This document shows positions 6,727-13,919 of a stretch of DNA of 21,510 bases, piece after piece. Source of the stretch: CAYVUV01 sp964455095 (lineage in GTDB: Bacteria; Desulfobacterota; Binatia; HRBIN30; CADEER01); contig CAYVUV010000213.1 in the NCBI GenBank assembly GCA_964455095.1, positions 1 through 21,510 of the forward strand, written 5' to 3'. How positions within the stretch are numbered: position 1 is the first letter of the stretch; each line of letters begins with the position of its first letter. Both the position numbers and the translations under genes were made by a program. The notes under the pieces are model-generated. The model worked only from the letters and a program-made list of their open reading frames with translations, was not told the origin of the DNA and did not search any database.

Positions 6727-7341
6727 TCACGCTACCTGCCGATCGCCCGCCTCGCGGCGCAGATACTCCTGCACCGAAGCGACCCCCTGCTCCATCGCTT
6801 CGAACAGGCTCTCGACATGCTCGCGCGTATTGACCAATCCCTTGGCGCGCAACACACCGGCGCCGTCGATCAGCACCGCGTAGGGCAGCTTGCCGACCTG
6901 ATAGGCCAGGCCGAGCTCGGTCGACAAGACGTAGGCGCGTTCGTCCAGCCCGTGCGCGCGCACGAACGACTCGTGCTCGTCGCGCGCGCCGTCGCTGGCC
7001 AGCACCAGCCGCAGACGGCCGCCCTCGCCGCCCATCACCGAACCGACGATCGACAGCATCGTCTTGCACACCGGGCAGGTCGGCGAGACGAACAGCAGCA
7101 GCGTGCTCTGCTGCTCTGGATCGCTGCCGCCGATGCGCTGCAGCCGTCCCGACCAGTCGGCCAGCTCGAAACGCGGCGCCGCCTCGCCGACGCGCGGGCC
7201 CTCGCCGCCCATCAGGGCGCCGGCCGGCGCCACGCGCTCGTGCAGCACGCCGATCTGGCGCACCAGCGCCGCGACCACCGCGGCCAGGATCAGCACCGCG
7301 ATCCAGAGCACGACGTTCGAGATCAGCAACGCCTCAAGCAT
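6727..7341 (-). CDS. aauD: MauD/AauD-type thioredoxin-like protein for light-chain disulfide formation
   Basis: The 204-residue protein has one N-terminal membrane helix (LLISNVVLWIAVLILAAVVAAL, residues 5-27) and a periplasmic thioredoxin fold. The active pair is Cys89-Pro-Val-Cys92 (SPTCPVCK), with the expected cis-proline at KLPYAV (Pro153). MauD is needed for formation of the light chain's many disulfides in the periplasm. The ATG at 7341 overlaps the upstream mauE-like gene by 8 bases (ATGCTTGA), which fits the tight operon; a start at 7359 adds six residues and is less likely. The stop overlaps the alternative light-chain ATG by one base. Confidence 0.92.
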   Translation of the reverse strand: MLEALLISNVVLWIAVLILAAVVAALVRQIGVLHERVAPAGALMGGEGPRVGEAAPRFELADWSGRLQRIGGSDPEQQSTLLLFVSPTCPVCKTMLSIVGSVMGGEGGRLRLVLASDGARDEHESFVRAHGLDERAYVLSTELGLAYQVGKLPYAVLIDGAGVLRAKGLVNTREHVESLFEAMEQGVASVQEYLRREAGDRQVA

Positions 7342-7903
7342 GCGCCGCCCCGTGCCCACGATTGATCAGCGCGGCGCTGCGCGGGGCGTTGGCCAGCAAC
7401 CCGTCAATCGCACCGTAGAGCAGCGCCAGAGCTCCCACGCCCGCGGCCACGGTCGCGCCGTCGAGCCACGTCAGCGCGCGCGGCGACACCGGCAGCGCAC
7501 CGCTCAGCGCCGCGACGGCCAGCACCAGGTTGCGCACGACGAGCGCGCCGCTGATCGGCTGGCGCCGCGCCGGACCGGCGCAGCCGCAGTCGATGTCGCG
7601 CCGGCCGCGCCGCAGGTTGACGGCGATCGCCGCGGCGTACAGCGCCAACAGCCCGGCCCCGGCCAGCGCCGCGCCAGGCGCACACGCCGGCAACCAGAGC
7701 CCCGCGGCGACGCCGATCTCGGCGCCGAGCAGGAGTGTGGCCGCGGCGCCCAGCCAGCGCGCCGGCACCAGCTCGTAGCCGCTCAGCGCGGTGCGAAAGG
7801 CGGCGCCGTCGCGCAGCTTGTGCGCCGCCGTCGACACGAACAGCAGCGCCAGCGCGCCGCGCGCGATCAGCTGCAGCGCCGGATCGATCGCCGCGCCGAT
7901 CAT
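7334..7903 (-). CDS. aauE: MauE/AauE-type integral membrane protein (methylamine utilisation MauE family)
   Basis: The 189-residue membrane protein has about four to five hydrophobic segments (near residues 12-28, 52-72, 78-96, 120-138 and 150-170) in the DoxX-like MauE family (PF07291). The Cys-Gly-Cys in DIDCGCAG (Cys106, Cys108) is the family's conserved redox-looking motif. MauE acts together with MauD in export and disulfide maturation of the light chain. It starts at ATG 7903, which overlaps the heavy-chain stop as ATGA, and ends inside the mauD-like gene. Confidence 0.9.
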   Translation of the reverse strand: MIGAAIDPALQLIARGALALLFVSTAAHKLRDGAAFRTALSGYELVPARWLGAAATLLLGAEIGVAAGLWLPACAPGAALAGAGLLALYAAAIAVNLRRGRRDIDCGCAGPARRQPISGALVVRNLVLAVAALSGALPVSPRALTWLDGATVAAGVGALALLYGAIDGLLANAPRSAALINRGHGAAHA

Positions 7904-9165
7904 GACCCGCCCGGCCCGCCCCATGGCGCCAGCAAGACGTCGCTGGTCCAGCCGGTCGGCTGGACGCGGCGCAGGAAGTGCCCGGTGCGCGCGTCGTAGA
8001 CGCCGAGCGAGCCGCTGAACTGCGACGCGGTAATGAGCAGCGGCGCGTCGTCCTGCGTCACCTGGATGAACCCCACCGCGGCGGGCGCGAGGCTCAACAG
8101 CCAATCGGCGGCGCGGCGCAGCGGCGCGGCCCAGTCCGGCCCGAGCTCGAGGGGAAAGCCGTAGATCGTCAGCCCCGAGTTCACCAGCTTGACGCGCTCG
8201 ACGCGCCGCTTGGATGGCACGTCGTAGATCCAGACCTCCTCGCCTTCCTGCTTGTGCGTGTCGGGGCCGCCGCGGTGTACCAGCGCGTACAGGCGCTCGC
8301 TCGCCTGATGCACGGCCAGATGCTGCATACCGCCGACGCGCCAGGTTTCCTTCCGGTCGGCGTCGGAGAACAACGACCACGGCTCGCCGGCGCGAATCTC
8401 GCCGCCGGAGACATCGATCGGATGGATGACGCCCTCGAAGGAAACGAACAGCCACTGGTTGCCGGCACGCACGGCTTTTTCAGTGAGCGGGTCGGCGCGC
8501 GGATCGAAGAACGGCTTGCTACGCACGCGCGCGATCTCGTGTCCGTCGTCGTTCAACGTGATGGCAAACAACGAACCGTCGGCGCACAGCGAGAAGAACC
8601 GGCGCGGGCCGGCGGCATAGACCAGGCTGCAGCCGGGCAGCGCGATCTCCTGCGTGAAAGCGCGTCGCTCGACGTCGACGATACTGAGCGAGGTGCCGGT
8701 CGTCCAATTGAACACCGCGGCGAAGCGATCGTCGTCCGACAGCGTCGCGTGCGCCAGCGCCACGGCATTGGTCGCGCGCCGCGCCGGCAGCGCGATCTCG
8801 GTGACGAACTTCAACGTCGGCGCGTCGTAGACCTCGAGCACGTCGGTCCGCTCGCCGCGCGTGCGCCGCGAGTAATACGTCGCCGGCACGTAGATCTCCG
8901 GCCGCCGCGACGGGAACAGCGGCATGACCGTCCCGTAGCCGCCGTTGATCATGCCGAGAAAGCGCCCCTCGTCGACGTCCATCAACGCCGCGCGCTCGAG
9001 GATCAGATCCGACACCCACACCCAGTGCGGGCTGAACGGCTGCGGCAGCGGCTCGATCTGCCCCGGCGTCTCGGGCGCCACCTCGGCGCGCGCCGATCCA
9101 GCCGCCAACAGCGCGAACAGCGCGGCGAGCATCAGCTGACCCAACTTGTTTCTTCGCACCCCCAT
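7900..9165 (-). CDS. aauB: TTQ amine dehydrogenase heavy (alpha) chain, AauB/MauB family, seven-bladed propeller
   Basis: The roughly 421-residue periplasmic subunit begins with a signal peptide (MGVRRNKLG, hydrophobic core, AGSARA before EVAPE). Beta-propeller repeats follow, with family marks 'YYSRRTRGERTDVLEVYD', 'FSLCADGSL', 'EPWSLFSDADRKETWRVGG' and 'THKQEGEEVWIYD'. The last three resemble aromatic amine dehydrogenase more than Paracoccus MauB, judged from remembered reference sequences. It forms an alpha2beta2 complex with the TTQ light chain; together they oxidise a primary amine to aldehyde plus ammonia. The ATG at 9165 has AGAAGGG about 6-8 bases upstream. The longer frame to 9291 would overlap the divergent glycosyltransferase gene and is not preferred. 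It is the first gene of the five-gene operon. Substrate (methylamine or an aromatic/aralkyl amine) is not proven. Confidence 0.92.
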   Translation of the reverse strand: MGVRRNKLGQLMLAALFALLAAGSARAEVAPETPGQIEPLPQPFSPHWVWVSDLILERAALMDVDEGRFLGMINGGYGTVMPLFPSRRPEIYVPATYYSRRTRGERTDVLEVYDAPTLKFVTEIALPARRATNAVALAHATLSDDDRFAAVFNWTTGTSLSIVDVERRAFTQEIALPGCSLVYAAGPRRFFSLCADGSLFAITLNDDGHEIARVRSKPFFDPRADPLTEKAVRAGNQWLFVSFEGVIHPIDVSGGEIRAGEPWSLFSDADRKETWRVGGMQHLAVHQASERLYALVHRGGPDTHKQEGEEVWIYDVPSKRRVERVKLVNSGLTIYGFPLELGPDWAAPLRRAADWLLSLAPAAVGFIQVTQDDAPLLITASQFSGSLGVYDARTGHFLRRVQPTGWTSDVLLAPWGGPGGS

Positions 9166-9255
9166 CGGTTGCCCTTCTAGCTCACAGCCATCGCCAGCGG
9201 CAATCGCCACACGCTGGTCCGAAACGGTTCTTCGGTGGTACCGTCGCGCCTCGTC
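9166..9255. promoter_or_regulatory. Divergent intergenic region between amine dehydrogenase operon and glycosyltransferase gene
   Basis: These 90 bases separate two divergent start codons and must hold the promoter of the amine dehydrogenase operon unless that is transcribed from inside the glycosyltransferase gene. The ribosome site of the heavy-chain gene (AGAAGGG on the - strand) is at its left edge. I see no convincing -35/-10 pair or strong operator palindrome. Confidence 0.35.
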
Positions 9256-11367
9256 ATGAGTTTGGTCCAGCGTCTCTTCGGTGCGCGCCACCGGTCCCTG
9301 CCTTTCCTGCTGTTCTGCGTCACCCTCTTCTCAGCACCAGCGCCGGGGGCCGAAACCTCGGCCGACACCGAACAAATCGCAGCGCCGGGGCAGGAGGAGC
9401 TGCTCGGAACGATGCTCGGAATCGGCGCGACGCTTCCCGGCGATTGTCACTTCGCCGGGGGCGGCGCCGATGGCGCGATCGTGACGGCAGAGTATGCCTG
9501 CCGCGACGGCAACCTCGTCCTCGAGTTGCGCCACCCTGATGCAGCCCCGCGGGCCGCTCTCCGCACCGCGCACTTCGGCGTGTCCGTGCACAGCGGCTCA
9601 GCTCCACAGGGTCTGTTGGATGCAGTGGCGGCGTTGATTCGTTCGCGCGAGGCGGACTTCCAGTGGAAGCCGTTGCACCTGCCGAATGTCCCTCCGCCGC
9701 CCTTTGGCCTGATCGCTGTCACCTGCGGCATGGCGCTCCTCGGGTTGGTCGTTCAGTACCTGATGAATCGCCGCTTCCTGGCGGCGCAGCGCCCCGTGCG
9801 GCAGGAGCATCTTGCCACGCGAGACAAGGCGTCCATCGGCAGGCGCGATCCCCGCGTTCTGCTGACCGTTGGCCTCGTGGCCGGTTATCTGGCCACCAGG
9901 CTGATCTCTTTGACGCTGCTGCCGGTGTTTATCGATGAATCGATCCACATCGCCTGGGCGCAGGGACCCTTCGGCCGCCACTTCGCGGCGGAGTATTCGG
10001 TGGGCAAATGGCTGCCGATCCAGATCATGAGCACCCACCTGCTCCTGCCATTCGGTCCGCTCTTCGGCGCCCGACTGGCGTCGGTGTCCATGGGATTGGC
10101 CACACTGGTGGCATGCGTGTTCATCAATCGCGAGCTCTTCTCGTTGACGGAGGGCCTGCTGGCCGGCCTGACCTGGGCGCTGCTGCCCTTTGCGCTGCTC
10201 TACGATCGGCTGGCGCTCGCCGACATCTACCTCACCGCCTTCGGTGCGTGGGCCCTCTTCCTTTCGATCGCCATGATCGAGCGCCGCGGCCTCATCTATC
10301 CTCTGGCCATGGGCCTCTGCACCTACGCCGCCATCCTCTCGAAACCAACCGGCGGGCTCGTCCTCGTCATCCCACTGTTAGCAAACGTGCTCCTGGTCGG
10401 GGCCGGCGACAGGACGCTCTATCTGCGAAGATCGTTGCCGACGCTGATCAGCGGCACCGGCTTTTTGATCCTCCTCCTCTTCGGAGGCTACGGCACGGGG
10501 TTGGTGACGTCGCAATCCGACTTTGAAGGTGCCGCCGGCCTGAAGCACTTCCTCTTGAACCTCGAAACATCGCGTCAGTGGTTCACCAATCTGCTGACGC
10601 CAGGCGTGGCTGGTGCTGCGGTGGTCGCCATCATCGGCGGATTGGCAGCGACGTTCCGCAAATCGAAGCGCGAAGTCTTTCTTGTCGCTGTGCTGCTCGT
10701 CTCCAGCATTCCATACATCCTCCTCTCGACCGTCTGGTACCCGAACTACCTTCTCTTCGCAGTCGTCCCCATTGCCTTGCTGCTCTCGAGAATGACGACC
10801 GCGTGCGTGTCGGCGCTTTCACGGGTCGCAGGGAGGATTGATCCGCGTTTGAGGTTGCCGACGCGCATGTGCCTTTTCGCAATCGTCATCCTGCTGTTTG
10901 TCGGCGCCGTGGCGCGACGCGATCTCGCCTTGATGACGGACCCAAAGGACGCCGACCTACCGTGGGCAGAAGACTATCGGTTGATTCGCGGCCCCGCGGC
11001 CGGTTACGGGCTGCCGGAGTTGGTTGCATTCCTGCGCGAGCAAACGCAGCAGGGCCCGATCAACGTCGTCCGCTTCAATTCCGTCGGGCCAGCGCACCAG
11101 GGCCTCGATGTCTATCTGACTCCCACCGAAGCGATGCAGGTCCTTACCATCGATCACCTGGACCCGAATGCGGCGGCGCGGGTAGCAGACTTGGCCAACG
11201 CGCGCCGCACCCTGCTCGTTTCAAATCCTGAAGGAGAGCATTCGGCCGGCATCCCGGCACCCAGCGATTTGGCTCCGGCCGCGCGTATCTGGTCTTACGT
11301 CAGGCCCGGATCCCAGAGCAGGATGGAGGTCTGGGAAGTCGCGCACCGCTCCGTCGCCGACCGTTGA
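9256..11367 (+). CDS. GT39/ArnT-like membrane glycosyltransferase with an exported N-terminal domain
   Basis: The roughly 703-residue protein has an N-terminal hydrophobic export segment (LPFLLFCVTLFSAPAPGAE), then a hydrophilic domain of about 120 residues with two or three Cys. A first membrane helix follows (FGLIAVTCGMALLGLVV), then a GT-C style multi-helix membrane domain. The acidic pair Asp227-Glu228 (VFIDESIHIAWAQ) after a helix matches the catalytic first-loop Asp/Glu of dolichyl-phosphate-mannose and ArnT-like transferases. 'LYDRLALADIYLTAFG' (around 316-332) is the second hallmark, usually RxxxPD. A soluble C-terminal region of about 150 residues follows. It probably transfers a sugar from a polyprenyl carrier to a lipid or protein outside the inner membrane. 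The ATG at 9256 lacks a clear ribosome site; a GTG at 9235 is possible. It is divergent from the amine dehydrogenase operon. Confidence 0.75.
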   Translation: MSLVQRLFGARHRSLPFLLFCVTLFSAPAPGAETSADTEQIAAPGQEELLGTMLGIGATLPGDCHFAGGGADGAIVTAEYACRDGNLVLELRHPDAAPRAALRTAHFGVSVHSGSAPQGLLDAVAALIRSREADFQWKPLHLPNVPPPPFGLIAVTCGMALLGLVVQYLMNRRFLAAQRPVRQEHLATRDKASIGRRDPRVLLTVGLVAGYLATRLISLTLLPVFIDESIHIAWAQGPFGRHFAAEYSVGKWLPIQIMSTHLLLPFGPLFGARLASVSMGLATLVACVFINRELFSLTEGLLAGLTWALLPFALLYDRLALADIYLTAFGAWALFLSIAMIERRGLIYPLAMGLCTYAAILSKPTGGLVLVIPLLANVLLVGAGDRTLYLRRSLPTLISGTGFLILLLFGGYGTGLVTSQSDFEGAAGLKHFLLNLETSRQWFTNLLTPGVAGAAVVAIIGGLAATFRKSKREVFLVAVLLVSSIPYILLSTVWYPNYLLFAVVPIALLLSRMTTACVSALSRVAGRIDPRLRLPTRMCLFAIVILLFVGAVARRDLALMTDPKDADLPWAEDYRLIRGPAAGYGLPELVAFLREQTQQGPINVVRFNSVGPAHQGLDVYLTPTEAMQVLTIDHLDPNAAARVADLANARRTLLVSNPEGEHSAGIPAPSDLAPAARIWSYVRPGSQSRMEVWEVAHRSVADR

Positions 11368-11741
11368 CGCAAGTCGTCCATGGCGTTAAGGAAGCAATCG
11401 TCCAGAGGGGTGGTGATGCGGGCCGAAAGGAGTCGCAGCCACGAAGGGGTCGACCAGACGCTCCGCGCTGTCGATACCCGTTCCAATCGACGGGCTCGTT
11501 GAGTCCGGCTCCTCACGCGCAGCAGAGCAACGGCCACCCCTCTCTTTCTGGCGCTCGCTCGCGACCGACGGCGATACGCGCAGCGTGCCGCCGTGGCCCT
11601 ACTGGGGTCGCCGGCCCCGACCGCCGCCGCTGCGCCGCACTCGGTGCGCGCGGAATTCTCCGAAGTACTTCGGATTCTTGCGCCGGTCGGCTGCCGACGC
11701 GGCGAGCGCCGCGTGGCCGCCGCCGGAAGGAGGGTCAGGGC
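11368..11741. other. Non-coding stretch of 374 bases with a 14-bp palindrome
   Basis: No convincing gene is present. A perfect palindrome CCGAAGTACTTCGG lies at 11660-11673. AGAGGGGTGG at 11404-11413 is the inverted match of 11534-11543, 120 bases away. The region ends with the strong ribosome site GGAAGGAGGG before the Cys-rich protein gene. It probably carries that gene's promoter and leader. Confidence 0.45.
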
Positions 11742-13124
11742 ATGAAATACGCAATTCGGTCCATCGCCAGTATGGCGATGCTGGTCATCGCATCGTTGAG
11801 CGCAGACCAAGCCGCCCGCGGCCAGCCCACACTCGATCCGCCGCTCGATCATCTCAAGTGTTATCAGATCAAGGACTCGCTGGAGCCGCGCTTCTACCGT
11901 GCGGAGTTGCTGAATCAGTTCGGTTTGGAGAAGGGTTGTCGTATCCGCGTTCCAGCGCGCTTGCTGTGTGCCGAAACCAACAAGCGCATTGTGCCGCCAC
12001 CGCAACCTCCCGGCGGCGGGCCGGCGGGAGAGGCTGCCGGTCACTTCCTTTGTTACACGGTCATGTGCGCGGAGAGCGAGCAGATCCCGGAGACCGCTGT
12101 CCAGGATCAGTTCGGCACCCGCGTCATCGCATTCGATCGCGAGCGCTTGCTGTGCGCGCCGGTGGACAAATTCATCTGCGGCGATGGGGATCTCGACCCC
12201 GGAGAACAGTGCGACCCGGGAAGCGGCGCGACGCTTCTCTGTCCCGACGGCACTCCGTGTGCGATCGACTGTAGGTGCCCAAGCCCGCAGTGTGAGTGCG
12301 GAACCAATTGCCTCACGACCGCCGGTACGGTCGGACAGTGTCGGCCGACAGGAACAGACCCGACCGCCTGCAGGTGCGTGCCACCGACCGGCGATTGTCC
12401 CTGCGGGGTGACGTGCACGACCGACGATGGGGTCGTCGGACAGTGTCGGCCGACCGCGGCTGACCCCGACACGTGCACATGCGTGCCGCCGCCCGGGGAT
12501 TGCCCCTGCGGGGTGACGTGCACAACCGACGATGGGGTCGTCGGGCAGTGTCGGCCGACAGGAGCAGACCCGACCGCCTGTACGTGCGTGCCACCGCCCG
12601 GGGATTGCCCCTGCGGGGTGACGTGCACGACCGATGCGGGTCTCGCCGGACAGTGTCGGCCGACAGCGGCTGACCCGAATACCTGCACGTGCGTGCCGCC
12701 GCCTGGGGATTGCCCCTGCGGGGTGACGTGCACGACCGGTGGCGTCGTCGGACAGTGTCGGCCGACCGCGACCGACCCGAATACGTGCACGTGTGTGCCA
12801 CCGCCGCCGGACTGTCCGTGCGAAGCATCGTGCACGAATGCGGCGGGCGACATCGGCCGGTGCCGCCCGGTTGCGGGCAGCAACCAGTGTCGGTGCGAAA
12901 TTCCGCCACCGCCACCGGAATGCCCGTGCGGAGCGTCGTGCACGGACGCAGCGGGTGACGTCGGCAAGTGCCGCCCGGTTCCGGGCAGCAACCAGTGCCG
13001 CTGTGAGATTCCACCACCTCCATCCACCTGCCCTTGTGGCGCGCGCTGCGAGGTCAACGGGGGAAGCGGACGCTGCCGGCCGAATCCGAGTAATCCCAGC
13101 GCCGGCTGCATCTGCATCAGATAG
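11742..13124 (+). CDS. Secreted protein with eight six-cysteine tandem repeats and a CGDG/GEQC module
   Basis: The 460-residue protein starts with a signal peptide (MKYAIRSIASMAMLVIASLSADQAARG). Residues of about 30-140 hold two related modules with 'LDHLKCYQIKD' and 'HFLCYTVMC', each ending in 'LLCA', a pattern I associate with DUF-type modules in Binatia and myxobacteria-like genomes. A 'CGDGDLDPGEQC' segment follows, as in Myxococcus Cys-rich repeats. From residue 184 to the end run eight units of about 35 residues of the form CPCGxxCxxxxGxxGxCRPxxxxxxxCxC followed by a Pro-rich spacer, with six Cys each. It is likely disulfide-locked, extracellular or surface-exposed; function is unknown. 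The ATG at 11742 is 8-9 bases after AAGGAGGG. A convergent hairpin follows the stop. Confidence 0.85.
   Translation: MKYAIRSIASMAMLVIASLSADQAARGQPTLDPPLDHLKCYQIKDSLEPRFYRAELLNQFGLEKGCRIRVPARLLCAETNKRIVPPPQPPGGGPAGEAAGHFLCYTVMCAESEQIPETAVQDQFGTRVIAFDRERLLCAPVDKFICGDGDLDPGEQCDPGSGATLLCPDGTPCAIDCRCPSPQCECGTNCLTTAGTVGQCRPTGTDPTACRCVPPTGDCPCGVTCTTDDGVVGQCRPTAADPDTCTCVPPPGDCPCGVTCTTDDGVVGQCRPTGADPTACTCVPPPGDCPCGVTCTTDAGLAGQCRPTAADPNTCTCVPPPGDCPCGVTCTTGGVVGQCRPTATDPNTCTCVPPPPDCPCEASCTNAAGDIGRCRPVAGSNQCRCEIPPPPPECPCGASCTDAAGDVGKCRPVPGSNQCRCEIPPPPSTCPCGARCEVNGGSGRCRPNPSNPSAGCICIR
12291..13121 (+). repeat. Coding tandem repeat array, eight units (105/105/105/105/102/108/108/93 bases)
   Basis: Units begin at 12291, 12396, 12501, 12606, 12711, 12813, 12921 and 13029. 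Units 2-5 are nearly the same in DNA (for example CCCTGCGGGGTGACGTGCAC in each), while units 6-7 form a second closely related pair. This is the signature of recent in-frame duplication. Six Cys per unit are retained, in the order C-x-C-x3-C-x9-C-x9-C-x-C in the longest form. Confidence 0.9.
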
Positions 13125-13128
13125 AAAC

Positions 13129-13184
13129 CCGCCGGGAGAGCGCGATGGCGAGATTGCCCCACGCCATCGGCGCTCCCCCGGTGG
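13129..13184. terminator. Hairpin between convergent genes
   Basis: The arm 13129-13150 (CCGCCGGGAGAGCGCGATGGCG, given as positions with key GATGGCG end) pairs with 13162-13184 with only a few bulges, around an 11-base loop. It sits between the stop of the Cys-rich gene (+) and the stop of the methyltransferase gene (-), where a bidirectional terminator is expected. No T-run is present. Confidence 0.6.
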
Positions 13185-13213
13185 CTTCGGCCGTCACCTG
13201 GCGATTGAGGCGC

Positions 13214-13816
13214 TTAGCTCGCTCGGGCCACGCCGATGACGAAGTCGCCGAAGAAGCGGTGCACGAACCGCCCGCCGACGGCGAGACCCTGGCGCTCGAG
13301 CTCGGCGACGAACTCCGCGCCGCTGAAGCGGTCGGCACGCGGATGCTCGAGGAAGGTCGAGTAGCTCCAGCGCTCGAGCGCGTGGCGCGTCACCTCCTCG
13401 AAGAAGAAGCGGCCGCCGGGGCGCAACACGCGCCGCACCTCGGCGACGGCGGCGCGCCAGTCGGGAATGTGGTGGACGATGCCGAAGTCGAACACCGCGT
13501 CGAACGACGCGTCGGGCGCGGCGATCGCCGTGGCGTCGCCGACCTCCAGCTGCAAGCGCCCCGGCAGATAGCGGCCGAGTCGAGCCCGCGCCTGCGCCAC
13601 CATATCGGGGTCGAGATCGAAGGCGCAGACGGTGGCTGCCGCGAAGCGCTCGAAGATGATCTCCGTGCCGATCCCGCGCCCGCAACCCACTTCCAACACG
13701 CGCAGCTGCTCGGTGCGCCCGCCGAGTCGTTCGAGCAATGCGGCCTCGTACCAGCGCTGGATCGCCGCGCGCACCGGGTTGTTCATCAGCGCCCTCTCGA
13801 TGCGGTTGAGCTTCAT
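13214..13816 (-). CDS. Class I SAM-dependent methyltransferase
   Basis: The 200-residue protein has the glycine-rich SAM motif VLEVGCGRGIG (residues 40-50), an acidic end of strand 2 (FDLDP, 66-70), a motif around 'GDATAIAAPDASFDAVFDFG' split near 93-112, and 'RVLRPGGRFFFEE' (129-141). This is the Methyltransf_11 type. The C-terminal half ('FSGAEFVAELERQGL') lacks features that would define the substrate. The ATG at 13816 follows GAGGAC; the frame opens 12 codons earlier but without a better site. It is divergent from the porin gene with 103 bases between. Confidence 0.85.
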   Translation of the reverse strand: MKLNRIERALMNNPVRAAIQRWYEAALLERLGGRTEQLRVLEVGCGRGIGTEIIFERFAAATVCAFDLDPDMVAQARARLGRYLPGRLQLEVGDATAIAAPDASFDAVFDFGIVHHIPDWRAAVAEVRRVLRPGGRFFFEEVTRHALERWSYSTFLEHPRADRFSGAEFVAELERQGLAVGGRFVHRFFGDFVIGVARAS

Positions 13817-13919
13817 GTCGTCCTCGGATCGCGTGCTCCTCCACCCTGACACGCGCGCCGCGGCTCAGTCCAGGCCGTGCGGGCTTGAGTCGCTCGCCGC
13901 GTTGCACTACGAGAGGCGC

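Noticed and set aside
9166..9291. Longer heavy-chain start at 9291
   Set aside because: It would overlap the divergent glycosyltransferase start and puts 42 charged residues before a clear signal peptide; the ATG at 9165 has a ribosome site.
12291..13121. Tandem repeats considered as a CRISPR or satellite array
   Set aside because: Units are in-frame, contiguous and encode conserved Cys; there are no unique spacers between identical short repeats.
12107..13162. Open frames on the - strand across the Cys-rich repeats
   Set aside because: They are antisense shadows of the 105-base coding repeats; the + strand has the signal peptide, ribosome site and conserved Cys pattern.
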